Positions 34,099 through 42,252 of a stretch of DNA of 64,000 nt are shown here, in pieces. Source of the stretch: Dongia_A sp035695765 (GTDB taxonomy: Bacteria > Pseudomonadota > Alphaproteobacteria > Dongiales > Dongiaceae); the NCBI GenBank assembly GCA_035695765.1, contig DASRRI010000050.1:11381-75380 (forward strand), read 5' to 3'. The first letter of the stretch is position 1, and every line of letters begins with the position of its first letter. Position numbers and translations under genes: made by a program. Under the pieces are notes generated by a model. That model was not told the DNA's origin. It did not search any database and was given only the letters and a program-made list of their open reading frames with translations.

Positions 34099-34512
34099 CC
34101 CCTTGAAATTCCTGTCCTTAGCTTGCGCCCGAATCTGGATCACCTGACCGGACTGCGACTCTTGAGGACGCAATCCCAGCGATCCTAGTCGAATTCTGAA
34201 TAGTCAAAAAGACACTTGGAAATACGATGGAAATCAGCGGGAGACATCCGGGCCAGAATGGAGTGGCCCGTCCGACTGTCTCAGTTGCGTCATTCATCGC
34301 GCGACCAGAGTGCTCGCGCGCCGGGTGAAAAAGCGAGATCAAGCCGGTGCCAATGGCGCCGTGCTTTGTCTACACTTCATCCGAATGAACTGACATTGGC
34401 CGATGGACAACCGCGTCCGGCCCAGGCATTTCTATCGGATGGGAAAATGGTGCGGCGCACAATGCGCTGTGCCTCAGGTCATGCAACGACAGAAGCCTGG
34501 CGGAGGAAGCCC
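34099..34512. other. Intergenic region upstream of mtkA
   Basis: About 410 bp separate the CHAP gene from mtkA. The forward frame is open here but its translation is not protein-like, so I see no gene. A repeated TAGTC flanks GAATTCTGAA at 34186-34205. The promoter for the mtkA-mtkB-ppc operon should be here; LysR regulators of the serine cycle bind upstream of such operons in methylotrophs, but no site can be assigned. Confidence 0.4.
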
Positions 34513-35682
34513 ATGAATATCCACGAATATCAAGCAAAGCAGCTGCTGCGCCGCTACGGCGTGCCGGTGCCGCGCGGCGACGTCGCGCACAATCCGGCCG
34601 AGGCCGAGACGATCGCCGAAGAGCTGGATGGTCCGGTTTGGGTGGTGAAGGCGCAGATCCACGCCGGCGGCCGCGGCAAGGCGGGCGGGGTCAAGATTTG
34701 CCGCTCGGTGAAGGAGGTGGTCGCCAGCGCTGACAAGATGCTGGGCAGCCGCCTGGTTACGCACCAGACCGGCCCGCAGGGCAAAGAGGTCAAGAAAGTC
34801 TATATCGAGCAGGGCAGCGACATCGCGCGCGAGCTCTATGTCGCGCAGCTGATCGACCGCAAGACCGGCGGCGTCGCCGTCATCGCTTCGACCGAAGGCG
34901 GCATGGATATCGAGGAGGTCGCCGCCAACCATCCCGACAAGCTGATCCGCCTTTCGCTGCCGCCGGCCACGCCGATGCGTGCATTCCAAGCCCGCAACAT
35001 CGCCTTCCAACTCGACCTCAAGGAGCGCGAGGTGCACAAGTTCGTGCGCCTGCTGATGTCGATGAACAAGGCGTTCCGCGAGCTCGACGCGACTTTGGTG
35101 GAGATCAATCCGCTGGTCGTCACCAAGTCGAACCGCCTGATCGCGCTCGATTGCAAGATGACGTTCGATGAAAACGCCCTGTTCCGGCACCACGACGTGC
35201 AGGACATGCGCGATGAGCACGAGATGGATCCGCTGGAGCTCGAAGCCCAGCGACACGACCTCAATTATGTGAAGCTTGAAGGCGACATCGGCTGCATGGT
35301 GAATGGCGCCGGTCTTGCCATGGCGACCATGGACATCATCCAGCATTACGGCGGCGAGCCGGCGAACTTCATGGACATCGCCGGCGCGGCCACCAAGGAA
35401 CGCGTCGCCTGCGCCTTCAAGCTGATCTTCAACGATCCGGGCGTGAAGGGAATCCTGGTCAATGTGTTCGGCGGCATGATGCGCTGCAATTCCATCGCCG
35501 AAGGCATCGTTGGCGCGGCGCGCGAGGTCGGCCTAGACCGGCCGCTGGTCGTGCGTCTGGAAGGCACCAACGTCGAACTCGGGCGCAAGATCCTGCAGGA
35601 ATCGGGACTGCCCATCATCACCGCAACGACCTTGTCGGACGCGGCCGGCAAGATCGTGCATGCTGTGCAGGGGAGGGCTTGA
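34513..35682 (+). CDS. mtkA: Malate--CoA ligase (malate thiokinase) beta subunit, or succinyl-CoA synthetase-like
   Basis: This 389-residue ATP-grasp subunit begins with the usual 'MNIHEYQAKQLLRRYGVPVP', preceded by a strong GGAGGAAG site. 'VKAQIHAGGRGKAGGVK' is the nucleotide-binding loop, and 'VNVFGGMMRCNSIAEGIV' is the C-terminal CoA-ligase motif. Together with the alpha subunit it forms acyl-CoA from malate (or succinate), ATP and CoA. Sequence alone does not separate MtkA from SucC; the neighbouring ppc favours malate thiokinase, because mtkA-mtkB-ppc is the classic serine-cycle arrangement. Confidence 0.88.
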   Translation: MNIHEYQAKQLLRRYGVPVPRGDVAHNPAEAETIAEELDGPVWVVKAQIHAGGRGKAGGVKICRSVKEVVASADKMLGSRLVTHQTGPQGKEVKKVYIEQGSDIARELYVAQLIDRKTGGVAVIASTEGGMDIEEVAANHPDKLIRLSLPPATPMRAFQARNIAFQLDLKEREVHKFVRLLMSMNKAFRELDATLVEINPLVVTKSNRLIALDCKMTFDENALFRHHDVQDMRDEHEMDPLELEAQRHDLNYVKLEGDIGCMVNGAGLAMATMDIIQHYGGEPANFMDIAGAATKERVACAFKLIFNDPGVKGILVNVFGGMMRCNSIAEGIVGAAREVGLDRPLVVRLEGTNVELGRKILQESGLPIITATTLSDAAGKIVHAVQGRA

Positions 35683-35685
35683 ACC

Positions 35686-36570
35686 ATGTCGATCCTCGTC
35701 AACAAGGCGACCAAGGTGATCTGCCAGGGCTTCACTGGAACCCAGGGCACTTTCCATTCACAGCAGGCGATCGAATACGGCACCAACATGGTGGGCGGCG
35801 TGACGCCGGGCAAAGGCGGTTCGACCCATCTCGGCCTGCCTGTCTTCAATACCGTCTTGGAGGCCAAGGCCAAGACCGGCTGCGATGCCAGCATCATCTA
35901 TGTGCCGCCGACCTACGCGATGGATTCCATCCTGGAGGCGATCGACGCCGGCATCGAAGTGATCGTGGCGGTGACCGACGGTGTCCCTGTGCAGGACATG
36001 GCACGGGTGAAGAAGGAGCTGAAATACTCCCGCTCGCGGGTGATCGGCCCCAACTGCCCCGGCATCATCACGCCCGATGAATGCAAAATGGGCATCATGC
36101 CGGGTTATGTACACAAGCCTGGCCGGGTCGGCATCGTGTCGCGTTCCGGCACCCTCAGCTATGAAGCTGCGACCCAGACGACGACGGCTGGCCTCGGCCA
36201 ATCGACGGTGGTCGGAATCGGCGGCGATCCTGTTAACGGGTCGAACTTCGTCGATATCCTGGAGCTGTTCCTGGCCGACGATCATACCGACGCGATCATC
36301 ATGATCGGCGAGATCGGCGGCACACCGGAAATCGATGCAGCGGAGTTCCTGAAGCGCTCCAAGCGCAAGAAGCCGGTGGTCGGCTTCATCGCGGGCCGTG
36401 CCGCGCCTCCCGGCCGGCGCATGGGCCATGCCGGTGCCATCGTCTCCGGCGGCGGCGAGAGCGCGGCAGAAAAGATCGAAGCATTGCGTTCGGCCGGCAT
36501 CGTGATTACGCCGTCGCCGGCGGAGCTGGGTTCCACCATGCTGCAGGCCTTGGGGAAGGCGGCGGCTTGA
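35686..36570 (+). CDS. mtkB: Malate--CoA ligase (malate thiokinase) alpha subunit
   Basis: This is a 294-residue SucD/MtkB-type alpha subunit. 'GFTGTQGTFHSQQAIEYGT' is the CoA-binding start and 'IGPNCPGIITPDECKMGIMP' the ligase signature. 'MGHAGAIVSGGGESAAEKI' contains the catalytic His that is phosphorylated during turnover. It lies 3 bp after mtkA and 19 bp before ppc. The malyl-CoA it makes would be cleaved by malyl-CoA lyase, whose gene is not in the window. Confidence 0.88.
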   Translation: MSILVNKATKVICQGFTGTQGTFHSQQAIEYGTNMVGGVTPGKGGSTHLGLPVFNTVLEAKAKTGCDASIIYVPPTYAMDSILEAIDAGIEVIVAVTDGVPVQDMARVKKELKYSRSRVIGPNCPGIITPDECKMGIMPGYVHKPGRVGIVSRSGTLSYEAATQTTTAGLGQSTVVGIGGDPVNGSNFVDILELFLADDHTDAIIMIGEIGGTPEIDAAEFLKRSKRKKPVVGFIAGRAAPPGRRMGHAGAIVSGGGESAAEKIEALRSAGIVITPSPAELGSTMLQALGKAAA

Positions 36571-36589
36571 TCGGAGAAAAGGGGGCGGA

Positions 36590-39500
36590 ATGGCCAAGAG
36601 GATTGGAAAGAAGGCGGGCAGCAAGAAGCCTTCCGCGCGGATTGCCCTGCGTGCGACCGAGCAGGTGACCTTGTCGCGCAATGGCCGCGCCAAGGCCTTG
36701 CGCGACGATTTGCCGGCAGAGGTGCGGGCCTTTCCGGAGTCCGCTTTGCTCGATCCGGCGACGCTGGAACGCGACCTCGGCCATCTGTTCGGCACCCTTG
36801 GCGATCTGCGCGAGCGCAACCCATTCGGCAATTCGGTGAAGCTGCTGGCTCTCGAGCTCGGCAAGCGGCTGGATGCCGGCGCGCTCTCCTATGGCGATAT
36901 CGAGCGGCTGATCCAGCAATTGTCGGGCGAGGCCTATGCGCATCGTGCCGAGCGGCTAGCCGCTTATCTCGGCGAGCGTGACGAGGCGAAGAACGAGGCC
37001 GCGATCCGTGCCGCGGTGCGCCGCGTCGCGGTACCGGACGATGCCAAGGGCAGGAAGCCGACACCGCGTCCGTTCGCGGAGTTCCAGGCAGTCCTGGAGC
37101 GCGAGCTGTTCGGCATCGTCATTACCGCCCATCCGACCTTCAGCCAGTCGACCGTGATGCTGCGCAACCTCGCCGAGCTGGCGATGGAGCGCGACAGCCA
37201 AGGCAACAAGCTGAATGCCAAGGAACGCACACGGCGCCTCGGTGCGGCGCGCACGGTTGAGCATCGCCCACCGGCGCCGCTCGACCTCGCCTATGAGCAC
37301 AAGCTGTCGATCGAGGCCATCACCAACATCCAGCGCGCGCTGCGCCGGGTCTACGACATCGTGTTCGACGTTGCGGCCGAGTTCTATCCAAAGGAATGGG
37401 AACATCTGCGCCCCAGGCTGCTGACCATCGCGAGCTGGGTCGGCTACGACCTCGACGGCCGCTCCGATATCAAATGGAGCGACACGCTCTTCAAGCGCCT
37501 GCGCGTACAGACCGCGCAGCTGCAGCAGTACCTCGACGTGGTCGAAGAGCTGCGCGAACAGAAGCCGCGCGGCGAGAATGGCGTCGACCTCGCGCATCTG
37601 ATGGAACTGCTTGAAAGTCGCCTCGCGCTCGCCATCAAGGAAGCGGACGACGAGATCGAGGTCTTCCAGCAGGGTGATTCCGACCCCAAGACCTGGACCG
37701 AACAGGTGCGGCGCCTCGCCAAGCGCATGCATGAGAGCCGGCATCTGCGCCTGGTCGAATCCGGCCAGTTGCTGGAGCTGATCGAGCGGGCGCTGGAGCT
37801 TTCAACCCGCGCGGCCGAGCGGCGCAAGCTGCTGATCCTGCGCGCGGAGCTGTGCAACCATGGCCTCGGCATGGCGCATACGCATGTGCGCCTGAATGCC
37901 GTGCAGATCCACAATGCCGTCCGCAAGCTGATCGACATGGAGACCGAGCCGGACGATCCGGCGCGCAAGCGCTCCTATCTGGCGGGCGTGGCGAAGCTGC
38001 TGCGCGATGTGAAGCCGATCCGCATCAATTTCGCTTCGATCCTGGCCGAGCGCACATCGGCCAAGCGCCTGTTCATGATTGTCGCGCAGATGCTGAAATA
38101 CATCGACGCGACCACGCCGGTGCGGTTCCTGATCGCGGAGACCGAATCGCCGTTGACCCTGTTGTCGGCGCTGTACTTCGCAAAGCTGTTCGGCGTCGAG
38201 GCCAAGGTCGACATCTCCCCCTTGTTCGAGACCACCAAGGCATTCGAGCGCGGCCTCAGGGTGATCGACGAATGCCTGCAGAACCCGGACTTCGCAGCCT
38301 ATGTGCGCCAACGTGGACGGCTCTGCATCCAGACCGGCTTCTCCGATGCAGGGCGGCATCTTGGCCAGACGGTCGCAGCGATCTCGGTCGAATGGCTGCG
38401 GCTCAAGCTCGCCGACGTGCTGCGTGATCGCGGCTTTGCGGATGTGGAGCTGGTGGTGTTCGACACCCACGGCGAGTCCATCGGCCGCGGCGGCCATCCC
38501 GAAGGATTCCAGGCACGGCTGGAATATGCCGCGTCTCCTGCCAGCCGGCGCAAGTTCCAGAATCTGGGCATCCGCGCCAAGGAGGAGATCAGTTTCCAGG
38601 GCGGCGACGGCTACGCGCTCTTCATCACGCCGCAGATCGCCTTCGCCTCGGTCACGCGCATCGTCGAATACGTGCTCGCCACGCCGGGCGACGAAGTGCT
38701 GACCGACCCGGTCTATTCGATCGAAGAGAATTATATCAAGGAGTTCTTCATCACGATCCGCCGCTTCAACGAGCAGGTGATGAACGACCCGAACTACGCC
38801 GCCTTGCTGGATGCGTTCGGTGCGAACTTCCTTTATCCCAGCGGATCGCGCGCGCTCAAGCGCCAGCATGACGATCTAAACCTGCGCATCAACCTCACGC
38901 ACCCGACCCAGCTGCGCGCCATTCCGCACAACGGCATCCTGCAGCAGCTCGGTTTCCTCGCCAACACGATCGGCGGCGTAGGCCAGGCGATCGTCAAGGA
39001 TCCCGAGCGCTTCCAGAAAGTCTACAAGGCATCGCCCCGAATGCGACGCCTGCTGGGCATGGTGGAATGGGCGCTGGAATGCTCCGAGCTTGACGCGCTC
39101 AAATCCTATGTCGACCTGTTCGACCCCGGCCAATGGCTCAGCCGCGCCTATCAGGCGAGCGATCCGCAGCGCGCCTGGGAGCTGCGCCGCGTTGCCGAGC
39201 ATCTGGAAGGCGAGGGCGTGCACGAGAAGCTCGCCAAGATCTACCGCGTGTTCCAGCGCGACATGCTGGATCTGCGCGATGGCCTTGCGACTATCGACGC
39301 GCCGAAGCCGAAACTGCCGCACCAGGCGCGGCTCAATCTGCGGCTGATGCACGGCGTCCGCATCAGCCTGCTGATGCGGCTGTTCGCGCTCGCCACCCAC
39401 ATCCCGGACTTCTCGGTCCAGCACAACATCTCGCGCGAGCAGCTGATCTCCAAGGTCGTGCATCTCGAGATCGAGGATGCGATCCGCAAGCTCGCGACGA

Positions 39501-39685
39501 TCTTCCCCAAGGTCGAGCAGGAGAAGTTCGAAGGCGATTTCGGTGAGGTCGCCACCTATGTCGGCGACTGGCACCAAACCTATGAGCGCGAGCACCAGCT
39601 GATCTTCCAGCCGATCTCCGGGCTGTACACGTTGGTGCGCCGTCTGGGATCGGGCATCATCCACATCATTGGGGCGCTGGGTTAG
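36590..39685 (+). CDS. ppc: Divergent phosphoenolpyruvate carboxylase (serine-cycle linked)
   Basis: This 1031-residue enzyme carboxylates PEP to oxaloacetate. The active-site loops are recognisable but altered: 'IVITAHPTFSQS' keeps catalytic His181 but has Phe184 where bacterial enzymes usually have Glu, 'TGFSDAGRHLG' carries Arg589 where a Lys is usual, and 'DTHGESIGRGGHPEG' (His627, Arg633) is intact. The C-terminus ends IIHIIGALG instead of the common NTG. The N-terminus is Lys/Arg-rich (MAKRIGKKAGSKKPSAR). Position after mtkB matches the serine-cycle PEP carboxylase, which in methylotrophs is insensitive to acetyl-CoA; whether that holds here is unknown. It should provide oxaloacetate, and via malate the MtkAB substrate. 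Confidence 0.88.
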   Translation: MAKRIGKKAGSKKPSARIALRATEQVTLSRNGRAKALRDDLPAEVRAFPESALLDPATLERDLGHLFGTLGDLRERNPFGNSVKLLALELGKRLDAGALSYGDIERLIQQLSGEAYAHRAERLAAYLGERDEAKNEAAIRAAVRRVAVPDDAKGRKPTPRPFAEFQAVLERELFGIVITAHPTFSQSTVMLRNLAELAMERDSQGNKLNAKERTRRLGAARTVEHRPPAPLDLAYEHKLSIEAITNIQRALRRVYDIVFDVAAEFYPKEWEHLRPRLLTIASWVGYDLDGRSDIKWSDTLFKRLRVQTAQLQQYLDVVEELREQKPRGENGVDLAHLMELLESRLALAIKEADDEIEVFQQGDSDPKTWTEQVRRLAKRMHESRHLRLVESGQLLELIERALELSTRAAERRKLLILRAELCNHGLGMAHTHVRLNAVQIHNAVRKLIDMETEPDDPARKRSYLAGVAKLLRDVKPIRINFASILAERTSAKRLFMIVAQMLKYIDATTPVRFLIAETESPLTLLSALYFAKLFGVEAKVDISPLFETTKAFERGLRVIDECLQNPDFAAYVRQRGRLCIQTGFSDAGRHLGQTVAAISVEWLRLKLADVLRDRGFADVELVVFDTHGESIGRGGHPEGFQARLEYAASPASRRKFQNLGIRAKEEISFQGGDGYALFITPQIAFASVTRIVEYVLATPGDEVLTDPVYSIEENYIKEFFITIRRFNEQVMNDPNYAALLDAFGANFLYPSGSRALKRQHDDLNLRINLTHPTQLRAIPHNGILQQLGFLANTIGGVGQAIVKDPERFQKVYKASPRMRRLLGMVEWALECSELDALKSYVDLFDPGQWLSRAYQASDPQRAWELRRVAEHLEGEGVHEKLAKIYRVFQRDMLDLRDGLATIDAPKPKLPHQARLNLRLMHGVRISLLMRLFALATHIPDFSVQHNISREQLISKVVHLEIEDAIRKLATIFPKVEQEKFEGDFGEVATYVGDWHQTYEREHQLIFQPISGLYTLVRRLGSGIIHIIGALG

Positions 39686-39805
39686 CAGCCCTTCGGTGAC
39701 GCAGGCACGCACTGGAGTGGACAGAAAGCAAATTATCAACTTTTGGTCCGCCAGACCGGTCAGTTCTGCTATGCTCGTACTTTCGGGTCAGAAGGAGTGG
39801 GGGAG

Positions 39806-40171
39806 ATGTTCCGCTCGTCTGCGCGACTCGACCATGCATTCCCGCTTGCGCTTTTATCTCTATCGCTTGCAGCCGGTGCCACGAATGCCGGAGAGATCTT
39901 CTCCGGTCCGCGTGTGGAACTGAGCTGGCCAGCGCCTGATTGCCAAGCCAACACGGCTGGAAACGCGGCCGTGAATGCGACGGCGCCGGCAACCGAAGAA
40001 GCAACCGACGACGATTTCTTCGCCTGGATCAAGAAGATGACCAAGCCGACCAATAATGTGGACGGCCAGAAAAATCCCGCTGCAGCAACGCGACCAACGC
40101 GACCGGGTAGCGACAGGGGAAGCCACAGCGATAAGGATCACGGCGGTGGAGGTGGTGGTCAAGGCCACTGA
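39806..40171 (+). CDS. Small secreted protein of unknown function with Gly/His-rich tail
   Basis: This 121-residue protein has a good ribosome-binding site (GGAGTGGGGGAG) and a signal peptide (LDHAFPLALLSLSLAAGATNA). The mature part is short, with 'DDDFFAWIKKMTKP' and a C-terminus rich in Gly, His, Asp and Ser (KDHGGGGGGQGH) that could bind metal. No family is recognised. It precedes the beta-helix membrane protein by 59 bp on the same strand. Confidence 0.6.
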   Translation: MFRSSARLDHAFPLALLSLSLAAGATNAGEIFSGPRVELSWPAPDCQANTAGNAAVNATAPATEEATDDDFFAWIKKMTKPTNNVDGQKNPAAATRPTRPGSDRGSHSDKDHGGGGGGQGH

Positions 40172-40230
40172 CGGAGCGGCCAGAGCGGACGCTCCCGTCG
40201 CCAAGGCCGGCCTCGACTCTCAGCAAGCGG

Positions 40231-41961
40231 ATGGCGCTGCGAATGGGGCTTCGGCAAGGGACCAGTCTGGCTGTCTGCGGCCTCGTGCTTCTCTCGGTGC
40301 TGTTCGTCTCGATGCGCACAGCCAGCGCAGCGTGCGACAATGACGTCGAGGGAAGCTGGTCGCGCGTGGAGCGACAGGCGTGGACAGCCCTGGTAGCTGA
40401 CGGCGCTTTCGATGGCACCGCCGCAGAAGGTGATGATCCACGGCTCTCCGCCGCATTTCTGCGCAGCATCCTCACCTGTGAGCGGCTGGTTGCATTTCTG
40501 CCCGAGGCTGTCATCAGCCTGCACAATGTCGGCGTGCGCGAGCAGCTCGATCTTTCGCACAGGACGGTGCTGGTTCGCTTCGAGTGCGAGAATTGCGTCT
40601 TCAGCAAGATCGTCGCGACCGAAAGCAGATGGCAGGGCGGCGCGTCCCTGTACCGCGTCAAGCTGTTCGATACGCTCGATCTTTCGAGCGCCTGGATCAA
40701 CTCTTCGCTTGTGCTGACGGACAGCGAGGTCGACGGCGAACTCGATCTCTCGCGGGCGGAAATTGTCGACGACGTCGTGGTTGCGGGTAGCTCGCGCATC
40801 GGCGAACTGGTTGGCGATTCCGTCAACATTGGCGGTTCCCTCGAGCTTCGTGGCGTCGATGTCCTGCGTTATGCTACGTTCTGGGGCGCCGCCGTCGCGC
40901 GTGACGTGCTGCTGCAAAGCAACGATGCAGGGCAACGTACCGTGATCGGCTCAAGCATCAGCGCGGAGGAGCTGCGAAATGTCGGGAGGGATACTCCAGC
41001 GGTTTTGAGCTTTGGCAGCGCCAAGATCGATCGTCGCATCTCGATCTCCGATACGGTGGTGAACGGGCGGCTCGACATGGACGCCGTGCGCATCACCGAA
41101 GATCTGTGGCTGCGCGACTGCTCGGCCATTGGAGGCCCGACGAATCTGGTATTCGCGCGGATCGGGCAGAATATCGATCTCTCCAGTACGCTGCTGAACG
41201 ATATCGATCTGACCGGCGCGCATATCGGCGGCGAATTGCGACTGGGGGCGTCGGGCGGACGGCTGACCGCACCGGTGTGGAAACCGGGCGCGCAACTGCT
41301 GCTGCGCAATGTCGAGCTGTCATCCTGGACCGATGCTACCGGCAACACCACACTGCGCGACGCGGCCTGCGTGCCTGTAAAGGCCAAGGCCGATCCGTGG
41401 CCCGATCACATCGATGCCGTCGGATTCTCCTATCAGAATGTCGGCGGTCTGGGCGGCGGCTCGCCCACAAACAAGCACGACGTGGACTGGTTCTGTCGTT
41501 GGCTCGACCGGCAGATACCGTTTTCCCTTGAGCCCTATCAGCACGCCGCCGGCTATCTGCGCCGGGTCGGTTTGGAAGACGATGCCGACGAGGTGCTCTA
41601 TTGCGGCAAGGTGCGGGAGATCGACAACACACCCTCCTGGATCGGCAAGTTCCTGCTCCAGGTGCAGCGCGGCTTTGTCGGCTTCGGCTATCATGTCGAG
41701 CGCAGCCTGATCTGGGCGGCTTTATTCATCTTCATCGGCCAACAGATTTTTTCTCGCACGAAGGAGGCGAAGGCACACCATATGCCGTACGGACTGGCCT
41801 ACAGTGTTGAAATGTTCATCCCTGCTTTGTCGTTGCGGCGCGTTCACCAGGAGATCGATCTCACAGGCTGGCAACGCTATTACTTCTACTTTCACAAAAT
41901 CATGGGCTGGCTGCTGGGCTCGCTGGTGGTGGCAAGCTTCGCCGGCCTGCTGGGAGAATAG
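40231..41961 (+). CDS. Membrane protein with beta-helix-like repeats, unknown function
   Basis: This 576-residue protein has a signal peptide (cleavage near ASAA, residue 34). A long repetitive region (about 105-375) is built of hydrophobic repeats such as 'LDLSRAEIVDDVVVAGSSRI' and 'GELRLGASGG', suggesting a beta-solenoid. A helical segment 'EPYQHAAGYLRRVGLEDDAD' follows, then two C-terminal hydrophobic segments (about 490-506 and 557-574). The pattern (repeats, PYxxxAxxLRxxG, membrane tail) matches a family often labelled membrane-associated oxidoreductase or hypothetical, without demonstrated activity; I see no cofactor motif. The ATG at 40246 is an alternative start. Confidence 0.7.
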   Translation: MALRMGLRQGTSLAVCGLVLLSVLFVSMRTASAACDNDVEGSWSRVERQAWTALVADGAFDGTAAEGDDPRLSAAFLRSILTCERLVAFLPEAVISLHNVGVREQLDLSHRTVLVRFECENCVFSKIVATESRWQGGASLYRVKLFDTLDLSSAWINSSLVLTDSEVDGELDLSRAEIVDDVVVAGSSRIGELVGDSVNIGGSLELRGVDVLRYATFWGAAVARDVLLQSNDAGQRTVIGSSISAEELRNVGRDTPAVLSFGSAKIDRRISISDTVVNGRLDMDAVRITEDLWLRDCSAIGGPTNLVFARIGQNIDLSSTLLNDIDLTGAHIGGELRLGASGGRLTAPVWKPGAQLLLRNVELSSWTDATGNTTLRDAACVPVKAKADPWPDHIDAVGFSYQNVGGLGGGSPTNKHDVDWFCRWLDRQIPFSLEPYQHAAGYLRRVGLEDDADEVLYCGKVREIDNTPSWIGKFLLQVQRGFVGFGYHVERSLIWAALFIFIGQQIFSRTKEAKAHHMPYGLAYSVEMFIPALSLRRVHQEIDLTGWQRYYFYFHKIMGWLLGSLVVASFAGLLGE

Positions 41962-42058
41962 CTAGCCTTTGGGTGTTAACATCACTTCCGGCTGCGCTTG
42001 ATGACAGCGACGCGGCGACTTGCCGATCGTCAGGGCTTGCCAGGTTGGAGTTCAATCC

Positions 42059-42229
42059 TCAGCTGCTTTGCTCGCAGAGTTCCTGCCAAGCGTGAATTCG
42101 GATAACACTCGGCTCATCGCTATGAAGCGCGATGTCCAATATCTTCGCATCATGAAAACGACGAACGCGGCCGAACCATTCAATAAGCGAGGCGACGCCG
42201 GAAATACCTTCGGGCGCAACTTCAGTCAT
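42059..42229 (-). CDS. Short protein of 56 residues, possibly a truncated Imm50-like family member
   Basis: The minus strand encodes 56 residues with good protein character: 'GVASLIEWFGRVRRFHDAKI' followed by 'LDIALHSDEPSVIRIHAWQ'. The 'WFGxxxxFHDAxxL' pattern and 'RIHAW' resemble the N-terminal half of a widespread small-protein family related to immunity protein 50, whose members usually continue for another 60 or more residues. Here a TGA ends the frame after CEQSS, and no continuation is visible in other frames, so it may be a remnant. It lies 23 bp downstream of the molybdopterin oxidoreductase on the same strand. An AAGGAG lies 14 nt upstream of the ATG. Confidence 0.5.
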   Translation of the reverse strand: MTEVAPEGISGVASLIEWFGRVRRFHDAKILDIALHSDEPSVIRIHAWQELCEQSS

Positions 42230-42252
42230 CGTCTTAATTTGGACTCCTTGCC

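Noticed and set aside
34513..36570. sucC-sucD (succinyl-CoA synthetase) instead of mtkA-mtkB
   Set aside because: Sequence motifs fit both, but the genes are followed directly by ppc and not by sucA/sucB or mdh, which favours malate thiokinase. The alternative is kept in the entry.
42000..42060. Possible tRNA T-loop (GAGTTCAATCCTC)
   Set aside because: No matching acceptor stem, D-arm or anticodon arm could be found around it.
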